Assembly: GCA_014656175.1 (NCBI GenBank)
Contig: BNBX01000007.1
Location: forward strand, 386,987-450,986
DNA: 64,000 nt
From: Streptomyces werraensis
GTDB taxonomy: Bacteria; Actinomycetota; Actinomycetes; Streptomycetales; Streptomycetaceae
Direction: 5' to 3'
The notes beneath the pieces are model-generated. The model was given only the letters and a program-made list of their open reading frames with translations, ran no database searches and was not told the DNA's origin. The translations under genes were made by a program, and so were the position numbers. Below, piece after piece: positions 7,317-15,214 of the stretch. Numbering within the stretch: position 1 is the stretch's first letter; every line of letters starts with the position of its first letter.

Positions 7317-7340
7317 GTACCCCGGATCCCGGCAAGATGC
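7317..7340 (-). promoter_or_regulatory. SigB-type promoter of the ssgC-like gene
   Basis: Minus strand GCAT (7340-7337), 14-bp spacer, GGGTAC (7322-7317). It matches GNNT-N14-16-GGGTAC/T exactly, with a predicted start near 7310, about 30 nt before the GTG at 7279. Confidence 0.6.
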
Positions 7341-7382
7341 TCAGCTCTCCGGGTGAATCCGTCACACCTCACGCACGGACCG

Positions 7383-8354
7383 TCAGCCGAAGGCCTTCCG
7401 CAGCGCCGGCAGCAGCGTCCGCTCCGCCCAGTCCAGGTACGCCGGCTGCGACTCCCCGCCGATCTGCACCAGGGCGATCTCCGTGAATCCCGCCTCGGCG
7501 TACGGGCGGACCGCCTCGACGAAGTCGTCCGGGTCGCTGCCGCAGGGGATCGAGGAGGCGACGTCGTCGGGCCGCACGAACTGGGTCGCCGACGCGAAGG
7601 AGTCCGGGTGCGGCAGCTCGGCGTTCACCTTCCAGCCGTTGCCGAACCAGCGGAACTGGGCGTGCGCCCGCTCCACGGCGGTGTCCCGGTCCGGGTCGTA
7701 GCTCACCGGCAGCTGGCCCACACGCGGCTTTCCCTCGCCGCCGTGCTCGTCGAACATCTCCAGCAGCTGCGGCTTCGGCTCGGTGGCGATCATCAGGTCG
7801 GCGTGGTGCCCGGCGAGGGCGCACGACCGCTTGCCCGAGACCGCGATCCCGAGCGGCGGCGGCTGGTCCGGCAGGTCCCACAGCTTGGCCGACTCCACGT
7901 CGAAGTGCTCGCCCCGGTAGTTCACATGCCCGCCCTCGAACAGTGCGCGGATGATCTCCACCGCCTCCTCGAGCATCTCGTGGCGTACGTCCACCGGCGG
8001 CCAGCCGCCGCCCACCACGTGCTCGTTGAGGTTCTCGCCGGACCCCAGTCCCAGCCGGAACCGGCCGCCCGACAGCAGCTGCATCGTCGCCGCCTTCTGC
8101 GCCACCACCGCCGGGTGGTACCGCTTCGTCGGACACGTCACGTACGTCATCAGCGGGATCCGTGAGGTGGCCTGCGCGGCCGCGCCCAGCACGCTCCACG
8201 CGTACGGCGAGTGACCCTGCTCGGCCAGCCAGGGGAAGTAGTGGTCCGAGGTCACCGAGAAGTCGAAGCCCGCCTTCTCGGCGCGCACCACGTGCTCCAC
8301 CAGCTCACGCGGGCCCGCCTGCTCGGTCATCATCGTGTACCCGATTTGCACCAT
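7383..8354 (-). CDS. F420-dependent LLM-class oxidoreductase
   Basis: Luciferase-like monooxygenase-fold protein of 323 aa, of the sub-family that usually uses cofactor F420 (TIGR03557-like). It opens QIGYTMMTEQAGPRELVEH, then has the typical DFSVTSDHYFPWLAEQGHSP, MTYVTCPTKRYHPAVVAQKAAT, LGLGSGENLNEHVVG and a C-terminal GFTEIALVQIGG. Substrates of this sub-family are largely unknown, though some members act in glucose-6-phosphate or nitro-compound reduction. The ATG at 8354 is followed by GTG, which could also start. It is divergent from the serine hydrolase with 72 bp between. Confidence 0.87.
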   Translation of the reverse strand: MVQIGYTMMTEQAGPRELVEHVVRAEKAGFDFSVTSDHYFPWLAEQGHSPYAWSVLGAAAQATSRIPLMTYVTCPTKRYHPAVVAQKAATMQLLSGGRFRLGLGSGENLNEHVVGGGWPPVDVRHEMLEEAVEIIRALFEGGHVNYRGEHFDVESAKLWDLPDQPPPLGIAVSGKRSCALAGHHADLMIATEPKPQLLEMFDEHGGEGKPRVGQLPVSYDPDRDTAVERAHAQFRWFGNGWKVNAELPHPDSFASATQFVRPDDVASSIPCGSDPDDFVEAVRPYAEAGFTEIALVQIGGESQPAYLDWAERTLLPALRKAFG

Positions 8355-8426
8355 GGCGTCCGGGTCCCCCGCGGCGACCGGCGAAAACGGTGGATCACCC
8401 GCCGGTGCCCCGGGCAGGATGCCCCC

Positions 8427-9860
8427 ATGACCCACCGAGCCCTCCCGACCGCAGCCCCCGCGACCCAGGGCGTCGACGCGTCCGGCGTCCACGCCTTCCT
8501 CGACGCGCTCGAGGCCGACCCGGACATCGAACCGCACGGAGTGACGATCGTGCGCCACGGCAAGGTCGTGGCCTCCGGCTCGTGGGCGCCCTGGACCGCC
8601 GAACGCCCTCATCTGCTGTACTCGCTCAGCAAGAGCTTCACCTCGACCGCGGCCGGGCTCGCCGAGGCGGAGGGGCTGATCGACTTCGACGCCCCCGTGC
8701 TGTCGTACTTCCCGGAGATCGACGCCGACATCACCGACCCGCGCAGCCGGGCGATGCTGGTGCGCCACGTGGCGTCCATGGCCAGCGGACACGACCACGA
8801 GACCGTCGACGAGGCGTTCGGCGCCGACCCGGCCGAACCGGTGCGCGGCTTCCTGCTCCAGCCGCCGCAGCGCGACCCGGGCACCCTGTTCACCTACAAC
8901 CAGCCCTGCACGTACACCCTCGCCGCGATCGTGCAGCGGGTCACCGGGCAGACGCTCGTGGAGTATCTGCGGCCGCGGCTGTTCGACCCGCTGGGCATCG
9001 GCGAGACGCTGTGGTCCCGCGACCGCGCCGGACGCGAGATCGGCTTCGCCGGGCTCCACACCACCACCGACGCGATAGCGAAGTTCGGCCTGCTGTATCT
9101 GAACGACGGCGTCTGGCAGGGCGAGCGGCTGCTGCCGGAGGGATGGGTCGAGCGCGCCACCCGCGCCCACATCGGCACCGCCGGGGCCATGGGCGGCGAC
9201 GACCGCCCCGACTGGGACCAGGGCTACGGCTACCAGTTCTGGCGGGGCCGGCACGGCTACCGCGGCGACGGCGCCTACGGACAGTTCTGCCTGGTGCTGC
9301 CCGAGCACGACGCGGTGATCGCCGCGACGTCCGCCACCGTGGAGATGCAGCGCTACCTCGAACTGGTGTGGCGGCACCTGCTGCCCGCCTTCGGCGACGC
9401 CCCGCCGTCCGGGCGCGACGCGGAGGACACGGCCCTGCGCGAGCGTCTGGAGCGCCTGGCCCTGCCCGCGACGGACGGCGCCCCCGCGCCGGCGACCGAC
9501 GGCTGGGCCGGGGCGGCCTTCACCCCGGAGGGCGGGCTCTGCGCCGAGCAGCCGAAACTGACCGCCGCCGAGCTCACGGCGGACGACGGCGGCTGGACGC
9601 TGACCCTCGACGAGGACGGCCACCGGCTGGCGGCCCGCTGGACCGGCACGGACTGGACCGTCACCGAGGGCGCGGTGCCCGTCGCGGTCACCGGCGGCTG
9701 GCACGGCCCCGACACGCTCACCGTCGACATCGCCTTCCTGGAGACCCCGCACCGGCTGCGCGTCACCTGCTCCCTGACCGACCGCGTCTTCCGCGCCCAC
9801 TGGCTCACCACACCGCTGGTCCCCTGGCCGCTGCGCGCGCTGCGGGCCCCGCGGGGCTAG
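8427..9860 (+). CDS. Beta-lactamase-fold serine hydrolase
   Basis: Penicillin-binding-protein/esterase-type hydrolase of 477 aa without signal peptide, so probably cytoplasmic. The nucleophile motif S-L-S-K lies in LLYSLSKSFTSTAAG (about residues 68-82), and a YxN-like element in FTYNQPCTYTLAAI. Family blocks LFDPLGIGETLW, GFAGLHTTTDAIAKFG and GYGYQFWRG follow. The last 150 residues form a separate beta-rich region like the lipocalin-type tail of such enzymes. It may be an esterase or peptidase; the substrate is unknown. Its stop TAG overlaps the stop of the convergent pseudokinase gene within one CTAG. Confidence 0.85.
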   Translation: MTHRALPTAAPATQGVDASGVHAFLDALEADPDIEPHGVTIVRHGKVVASGSWAPWTAERPHLLYSLSKSFTSTAAGLAEAEGLIDFDAPVLSYFPEIDADITDPRSRAMLVRHVASMASGHDHETVDEAFGADPAEPVRGFLLQPPQRDPGTLFTYNQPCTYTLAAIVQRVTGQTLVEYLRPRLFDPLGIGETLWSRDRAGREIGFAGLHTTTDAIAKFGLLYLNDGVWQGERLLPEGWVERATRAHIGTAGAMGGDDRPDWDQGYGYQFWRGRHGYRGDGAYGQFCLVLPEHDAVIAATSATVEMQRYLELVWRHLLPAFGDAPPSGRDAEDTALRERLERLALPATDGAPAPATDGWAGAAFTPEGGLCAEQPKLTAAELTADDGGWTLTLDEDGHRLAARWTGTDWTVTEGAVPVAVTGGWHGPDTLTVDIAFLETPHRLRVTCSLTDRVFRAHWLTTPLVPWPLRALRAPRG

Positions 9861-11464
9861 CTCGCCGTACCGGGCCGGAAGGTCCGCAGGACCGTGCGCA
9901 GGGCCTCCTGGCTGCCGGCGCTCGCCCAGTCGGCGGCCGGGGTGGTCCAGCGCAGGGAGAAGCCCCGGCCGTCGCCCAGCAGGAGGCCGCGGCCGAAGGT
10001 GCGTACCCGGGCGCCGTCGTCCTTGGTGATCCACTGCATGTCGGCGGCCTCACGGCCCTGGTACGTCGTGGGCTCGATGGCGCCGATCCGCTGATAGGCG
10101 CCGGCGCTCGCGAGGCCCGGCTCCACGGTGTCCCGCCACACGGCGACCGGGTCCGGGCCGACGCGCTCGCTGTAGGTGACGGCGAGGGTGCGCGGGTCGT
10201 CGTCGGCGCCGAAGGTGACGCGGTAGGACAGCTCCCCGGCGCGGGACGTCCGCTGCCGTTCCCAGCCCTGGGGCAGCGCGACGGAGAACCCCTCCGGGGC
10301 GCGGTAGGTGCGGAAGCCCGCGGGCAGGGCGTCGCGGTCCGGCGGGGACGGCGAGGCGGACCCGGGCGGGGAGGGCTGCGGCGAGGGAGCGGTGGACGAC
10401 GGGGAAGCGGCGCCGGCCGACGGCGGGACCCGCGGGGCGGTGTCCCGCGCCCCGGTCCCTCCGGCCGGCGCGGACACCGAGGCGGCGGGGCCGCCGTCGG
10501 CCCGGTCGTCGCCGCCGGGCAGCCCTGCCGCCGCCGCGATCACGGCCGCCGCCACCGTGACCACCGCGAGGGGCGCACCGACGAGCACCCCCTTCCGCTT
10601 CCGCTCCCGCCCCGCCGTCGTGTACGCCTTGGCCGGCCCGGGGCCGGCGCCGGGGGCCTCCCGCAGCACCCGGGTGAGCACGTCCCGCACCACCTGGCGG
10701 CCCGGGCGCTCACGGGGCTCCTTGCGCAGCAGCCCCGTGACGACCTCGGTGAGCGGCCCGCAGCGCACAGGCGGGCGCAGCGGCAGCCGGTCCACCCCGC
10801 GCAGTGTGGCCGCCGGCCTGCCCCGGTCACGGAACGGCGGGCGTCCCTCCAGCATCGTGTAGAGGATCGCCCCCAGCGCCCACAGGTCGGCGGCCGGGCC
10901 GACCTGCTCGTTCCGCGCCTGTTCCGGCGCCGCGTACGACGGCGCGGTGAGCCGGGGCGCCGACGTCGTCCCGGCCACCCCGTAGCCGGTGACGATCACC
11001 GGGCCGGTCTCGCGCAGGTGGAGCTGTCCGGGGCTGAGCTCGCCGTGGGTGACTGCCTCCGGGTGCGCCGCGTCCAGCACGTCGAGTAGGTCCAGGGCGA
11101 CGCGCGCCGCCCGCGCGGGCGCGAACTTGCCCTGCTGGAGCAGGACTTCGTCCAGCGGGGTGCCGTCGATCCAGGCGGTGACCGTCCACAGGCAGCCGCC
11201 CTCGGCGACCGCGTCGACGACGTCCGCGATGCGGTCGGGGCAGAGCCGGGCCACGTTCTCGGTGGCCCGCAGGATCCGGGAGGGCGCGCGGCGGACGCCC
11301 TCCGCGGCGTCCGCCGGCAGCTCGATGCGGGTGGCCAGACAGGGCCGGCCGGTTCGCAGGTCGTCGGCGTACCAGCTGACCCGGTTGGCCTCACGGTGCG
11401 TGATCTCGACCAGCCGGTAGCGGCCGGCGACCGGCCGGTCGGTGGAGGCGTGCGCCCAGCCCAT
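9857..11464 (-). CDS. Receptor-like Ser/Thr pseudokinase with extracytoplasmic domain
   Basis: A 535-residue protein: kinase-like domain (about 12-270), juxtamembrane basic stretch, one membrane helix (about 303-325), Pro/Ser-rich linker (about 330-405), and an outer domain opening GFRTYRAPEGFSVALPQGW. The kinase fold is recognisable (SYAAPEQARNEQVGPAADLWALGAILYTMLEGRPPF), but the catalytic motifs are lost. HRDLKPEN is HGELSPGQ, DFG is GYG, the P-loop is absent and the VAIK lysine is not seen. It should therefore bind or scaffold rather than phosphorylate. GAGGG lies 8 nt before the ATG at 11464, and the upstream 15-bp duplication repeats this ribosome site. It shares a stop-codon CTAG with the convergent hydrolase. 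Confidence 0.82.
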   Translation of the reverse strand: MGWAHASTDRPVAGRYRLVEITHREANRVSWYADDLRTGRPCLATRIELPADAAEGVRRAPSRILRATENVARLCPDRIADVVDAVAEGGCLWTVTAWIDGTPLDEVLLQQGKFAPARAARVALDLLDVLDAAHPEAVTHGELSPGQLHLRETGPVIVTGYGVAGTTSAPRLTAPSYAAPEQARNEQVGPAADLWALGAILYTMLEGRPPFRDRGRPAATLRGVDRLPLRPPVRCGPLTEVVTGLLRKEPRERPGRQVVRDVLTRVLREAPGAGPGPAKAYTTAGRERKRKGVLVGAPLAVVTVAAAVIAAAAGLPGGDDRADGGPAASVSAPAGGTGARDTAPRVPPSAGAASPSSTAPSPQPSPPGSASPSPPDRDALPAGFRTYRAPEGFSVALPQGWERQRTSRAGELSYRVTFGADDDPRTLAVTYSERVGPDPVAVWRDTVEPGLASAGAYQRIGAIEPTTYQGREAADMQWITKDDGARVRTFGRGLLLGDGRGFSLRWTTPAADWASAGSQEALRTVLRTFRPGTAS

Positions 11465-11465
11465 T

Positions 11466-11495
11466 GGTGATCCCTCGTCCGGTGATCCCTCGTCG
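11466..11495 (-). repeat. 15-bp tandem duplication that doubles the ribosome-binding site
   Basis: On the plus strand GGTGATCCCTCGTC(C/G) occurs at 11466-11480 and 11481-11495. Read on the minus strand each copy supplies GAGGGATCACC, so the pseudokinase mRNA carries two Shine-Dalgarno-like sites ahead of its ATG. Confidence 0.75.
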
Positions 11496-11583
11496 AACCG
11501 CTGACTTCCGTCCCCCCTGATACGGAGGAGAGGGGCCGGAGCGTTCAACGGCCGGGCGCGACGCCTTGCGCGGTCCGCCGGGT

Positions 11584-12552
11584 TCAGCGCAGGGAGAAGT
11601 GATCCGTCCACGCCATCATGTCGGTGGTGGTGGCGTTCCCGCCGCACACCACAAGACCCAGCCGGGCGTCGTCGCCGACCCGCTCCAGCACCCGGCGGGC
11701 GGCCGGCAGCAGACAGCCCGCGGCCGGCTCCGCCCACACCTTGGCGTGGTCCGCCAGGTCCAGCGAGCCCTGCACCGCCTCCCGGTCCGGCACCACCAGC
11801 ACCTCCGTGACCAGCTCCACGACATGGTCGTACGTCAGCTGCGACACGGCGGGCGCGCTGAGTGTGGAGACGATCGAGGAGAGCGTGACCGGCACCGGGC
11901 CGCCCGCCGCCAGCGCCTCGGACATCGCCTGCGCCCCCTCGGTCTCCACGCCCCACACCCGCACCCCCGGCCGCCGGGCGCGCAGCGCCGCCGCGACCCC
12001 GGCGATCAGGCCCCCGCCGCCGATGCTCACCAGCACGTCGGTCAGCTCACCGGCGTCCTCGGCGAACTCCAGCCCCACGGTGCCCTGACCGGCGATCACC
12101 ACCGGGTCGTCGAAGGGGTGCACCAGGGTCAGGCCCTCCTGCCGCAGCTCGGCGGTGAGGGCGAACGCCCCGGCCATGTCGTCCGTGACCCGCACCGTGG
12201 CGCCCGACGCCTGCGCGATCTCCACGGCCCGCACGGGCGCCGAACGCGGCATCACGACGGTTGCCTTCACATCCAGCGAGGCGGCCGTCACCGCCAGCGC
12301 GATGCCGTGGTTGCCGCCGCTCACCGCGACCACCCCGGCGGCCCGTTCCGCTTCGCTCAGCGCCAGCAGCTTCGCCGCCGCACCGCGCACCTTGAACGAC
12401 CCGGTGTGCTGGAGCAGCTCCAGCTTGGCCGTCACCGGCACCCCGAGAAGTGCAGAAAGGCCGGGGCTCGGCACGGTCGGGGTGCGCACCACGTGTCCGG
12501 CGATCCGCTCCGCGGCGGTCTCGATGTCGGCGATCTCGATCACGACTGTCAC
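11584..12552 (-). CDS. PLP-dependent threonine/serine dehydratase-like enzyme
   Basis: Fold-type II PLP enzyme of 322 aa, likely to deaminate threonine or serine, or to racemise or dehydrate a related amino acid. The PLP lysine is in HTGSFKVRGAAAK (about 50-62), the substrate loop is SGGNHGIALA, the phosphate-binding glycine loop is SIGGGGLIAG, and VCGGNATTTD closes the fold. There is no regulatory ACT domain, so it is not the feedback-controlled biosynthetic IlvA type. The GTG at 12552 has GG-rich sequence upstream. The gene stands alone between the pseudokinase and AIM24 genes, all on the minus strand with gaps of 75-120 bp. Confidence 0.85.
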   Translation of the reverse strand: MTVVIEIADIETAAERIAGHVVRTPTVPSPGLSALLGVPVTAKLELLQHTGSFKVRGAAAKLLALSEAERAAGVVAVSGGNHGIALAVTAASLDVKATVVMPRSAPVRAVEIAQASGATVRVTDDMAGAFALTAELRQEGLTLVHPFDDPVVIAGQGTVGLEFAEDAGELTDVLVSIGGGGLIAGVAAALRARRPGVRVWGVETEGAQAMSEALAAGGPVPVTLSSIVSTLSAPAVSQLTYDHVVELVTEVLVVPDREAVQGSLDLADHAKVWAEPAAGCLLPAARRVLERVGDDARLGLVVCGGNATTTDMMAWTDHFSLR

Positions 12553-12626
12553 CTTTCCGGCGCGGGGGCGTGATCCGCGCCGTGCACAGCCTCACCCGGC
12601 GGCCCGCCGTGGTCAACGTGGTTCAT

Positions 12627-13304
12627 TCAGCGCTGCTGCGCCTTGTGCTGCGGCGCCTCGCTGGGCCGCACCACGACATGCCCCTGCCCCTGGAGCACCA
12701 GCTGCACGGCCTCGCCCGAGCCGCCGCGCAGCATCGAACCCAGCGACTGCGAGCGGTGCAGCGAGGTGGACAGGCCCGCCGTCCAGCCGACGATCGCGTC
12801 GGTGTCCACGTACACCGGGCTCTGCGGCGTCACCGGGATCACCAGCGGGCTGCCCTCGCAGACCAGGCCGAGCTTGCCGTGCCCGGTGAAGACGCTGTTG
12901 AACAGGCCGCCGCCGGTGATGCCGGCGCCCTTCACGGTGGAGATGCGGTAGGACAGCGTGGCGTCGAAGCACAGCACGTTGCGGCCGTTGACGGTGAACT
13001 CGTCACCGGGGCCGATCTCGACGACGAAACAGTTCTGCGCCTCCTGCGCGAACCAGGCCTCGCCCTGCCCGAGCACGGCCATCAGCGGCAGCCCCTCGCC
13101 GGTCACCGCGCGCTTGAGCATGCCGCCCACGCCCTGACCCTTGCGCTCGAACCGGAGGTTGCCGCGGTAGGCGACCATCGCGCCCTGGCGGGCGAGCATC
13201 TCGCCGTCGACGGTGTAGCGCAGGCACTTGGCGTTCTCCACCGTCATGCCCGGGGCCGTGGCCGGCTGCACCATGTGCTCACTGGAAAACAGGTCACCCT
13301 TCAT
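12627..13304 (-). CDS. AIM24-family protein
   Basis: A 225-residue beta-rich protein of the AIM24 (TIGR00266-like, TRAP-fold) family, which forms trimeric beta-prism structures of uncertain function. Typical segments are ENAKCLRYTVDGEMLARQGAMVAYRGN, GEAWFAQEAQNCFVVEIGPGDEFTVNGRNVLCFD, GGGLFNSVFTGHGKLGLVCEGSPLVI and the end VQLVLQGQGHVVVRPSE. The ATG at 13304 has GAGG 9 nt upstream; an ATG at 13313 would leave no spacing. AIM24 proteins often neighbour TerD-type tellurite/stress genes, and a TerD fusion lies immediately upstream here. Confidence 0.85.
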   Translation of the reverse strand: MKGDLFSSEHMVQPATAPGMTVENAKCLRYTVDGEMLARQGAMVAYRGNLRFERKGQGVGGMLKRAVTGEGLPLMAVLGQGEAWFAQEAQNCFVVEIGPGDEFTVNGRNVLCFDATLSYRISTVKGAGITGGGLFNSVFTGHGKLGLVCEGSPLVIPVTPQSPVYVDTDAIVGWTAGLSTSLHRSQSLGSMLRGGSGEAVQLVLQGQGHVVVRPSEAPQHKAQQR

Positions 13305-13384
13305 GCGGGCCATCCTCGCCCGGCCCCCGGCGCCCCGGCCAGAACCGGGCGCGTCCGACACGGCACGGATCCGACCGCGCGCTC

Positions 13385-14764
13385 TCAACCGCCGAACAAC
13401 TGCGTCCAGTACGTGCCCGCCCGGCCGCCGCCCGCGAAGCCGACGCCGATCCGCGTGAACTCCGGCTTGAGGATGTTCGCCCGGTGCCCCGGGCTGTTCA
13501 TCCAGCCGCGCACCACCTCCGCGGCCGACCGCTGCCCGCACGCGATGTTCTCGCCGACCGTGCGGCACCGGGAGCCCGCGGCGGCGGCCCGGTCCCAGGG
13601 CCGGCTGCCGTCGGGCGCCGTGTGGGCGTAGAAGTCCCGCGCCACCATGTCGGCGCTGTGCGCCTGCGCGGCCGTGGTGAGCAGCGGATCGCGGGACAGC
13701 GGCGGAAGACCGGCCCGCGCGCGCTCCCGGTTGGTCAGCTCGACGACCTCCGCCGCCGTGCGGTCCAGGCCCTCCGGGGTGAGCGGACACGCCCACAGCG
13801 CCGTCCAGTACGTGTCCCCGGCGCCCTCGCAGGAGGCGACGGCGGCGTGCGTGAACGCCGGGTCGCACACCGTGCGGCGGGCCGCCTCGTGCCGCAGGCA
13901 GTGGCCCACGAACCGGTCCACGGACAGCGGCCCGGACACCAGGTGCTCGCCGACGGTGAGGTACGGGTACCCGGCGGCCACCACGCGCCGGTACACCGGC
14001 ACGCCGTCCGGCCCCTCCACGCCGAGACGCCCGCCGCGCGCCATCGCCCGCGCGTGCTGCCGGGCCGCCTCGGCCAGCCGTCCGTCGTGCGACACCGGCG
14101 GCGAACCGGCGGCCCGTCGCGCGGAGTTGACCAGGGCCAGAAAGCCGTCCCCGGCGGACGGCGGGGCCGCGGGGCGGGGCGGGACGGACGGGTGTGCGCG
14201 CGGGGCGGCCCGGGCCACCGTGGCGGGGCTCACCGGCGCCCTGCCGGTGACGACCGGGGCGGTACGGGTGGACACCGCGCCCTCGTCGTCCTCCACGTCG
14301 ACGCCGAAGTCCCGGGCGAGACCGGCCAGTCCGTCCGCGTACCCCTGTCCGAGCGCGCGCAGCTTCCAGCCGTCGCCGCGCCGGTAGATCTCCGCGAGCA
14401 GCAGCACCGTCTCCCGGTCGGGGCGCGGCGGGCGGAAGCGGGCCAGGGCGCGACGTCCGGGGCCGGTGACCTCCAGGACGGGGGCGGGCAGCGCGCTGAG
14501 CGGGGTGCCGGGCTCCTCGGGACTGACGGCGACCGTCACCCGGGTGGCGCCCGCGCGCAGCGCCGCCGGGTCGACGACGAGCGTGTCGCCGCCGAGCCGC
14601 GCGCCGGGGGCGGAGGGCTGGTTGTAGAAGACGAAGTCGGCGTCCCCGGACACCTTCCGGGCGTCGTCCGTGATCAGCGCGGACACGTCGAACGGCCCGG
14701 GCACCCGGACGGTCACCGCACCGCCCGGTAGCGGGATGTTGCCGCCGGGGACCAACTCGCTCAT
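13385..14764 (-). CDS. TerD-CAP-CAP fusion protein
   Basis: A 459-residue multidomain protein with no signal peptide. Residues about 1-155 are a TerD-type calcium-binding stress domain (ELVPGGNIPLP, DADFVFYNQPSAPGA, VLLLAEIYRRGDGWKLRALGQGY). A Pro/Ala linker is followed by two CAP/SCP domains. The first (about 205-330) is degenerate (VGEHLVSG, VGHCLRHEAAR). The second (about 335-459) keeps HTAPDGSRPWDRA, GENIACGQ, and GWMNSPGHRANILKPEFTRIGVG. CAP domains are usually exported, so a TerD partner is unusual. I chose the ATG at 14764, where TerD similarity begins; an ATG at 14794 would add ten residues. Neither start has a strong ribosome site. Confidence 0.82.
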   Translation of the reverse strand: MSELVPGGNIPLPGGAVTVRVPGPFDVSALITDDARKVSGDADFVFYNQPSAPGARLGGDTLVVDPAALRAGATRVTVAVSPEEPGTPLSALPAPVLEVTGPGRRALARFRPPRPDRETVLLLAEIYRRGDGWKLRALGQGYADGLAGLARDFGVDVEDDEGAVSTRTAPVVTGRAPVSPATVARAAPRAHPSVPPRPAAPPSAGDGFLALVNSARRAAGSPPVSHDGRLAEAARQHARAMARGGRLGVEGPDGVPVYRRVVAAGYPYLTVGEHLVSGPLSVDRFVGHCLRHEAARRTVCDPAFTHAAVASCEGAGDTYWTALWACPLTPEGLDRTAAEVVELTNRERARAGLPPLSRDPLLTTAAQAHSADMVARDFYAHTAPDGSRPWDRAAAAGSRCRTVGENIACGQRSAAEVVRGWMNSPGHRANILKPEFTRIGVGFAGGGRAGTYWTQLFGG

Positions 14765-14860
14765 GGCACCGCCCTGTTCGCCGTCGTCCGACATGTATGG
14801 GGGTGCCCGGACAACGACGGGCGGCGCCCGCGGGTTCCCGGGGCGGCGGGGCGCCGCGGC

Positions 14861-15214
14861 TCAGCGGTGCAGGGCCCGCGTCCAGTCGGCGGGCACCCGG
14901 TCCGCGGGCCCGGGGGCGGGCTGCTCGGCCGGGTGGCTCACCGGCGGCGCCAGCGACGGCCCCGACTCGTACAGCTCGTTGGTGGCGTAGTTCCAGAACC
15001 AGTCCTCGCCCGGTTCGTAACTGCTCACCACCGGGTGCCCGGTGGCCCGGAAGTGGGCGGTGGCGTGCTGTCCCGGCGAGCTGTCGCAGCAGCCGACGTG
15101 GCCGCACTGCGCACACCGGCGCAGATGGAACCACCAGCCGCCGGCGGCGTCGCACTCGGCGCAGCCCGCGCCCGAGGGAGGCACACTGGGGTCGATGGCG
15201 TGTTCGGTGGTCAT
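14861..15214 (-). CDS. UBP-type zinc-finger protein
   Basis: A 117-residue protein with a UBP/ZnF zinc finger over residues about 15-75: GCAECDAAGGWWFHLRRCAQCGHVGCCDSSPGQHATAHFRATGHPVV in outline, with the Cys/His ligands visible. WFWNYATNELYE follows, then a Pro-rich tail. In eukaryotes this fold reads ubiquitin C-termini; in actinobacteria the partner is unknown. Its ATG overlaps the stop of the upstream histidine-kinase gene by 4 bp (15211-15214), placing it last in a coupled three-gene operon with that kinase and the receiver-reductase fusion. Confidence 0.85.
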   Translation of the reverse strand: MTTEHAIDPSVPPSGAGCAECDAAGGWWFHLRRCAQCGHVGCCDSSPGQHATAHFRATGHPVVSSYEPGEDWFWNYATNELYESGPSLAPPVSHPAEQPAPGPADRVPADWTRALHR

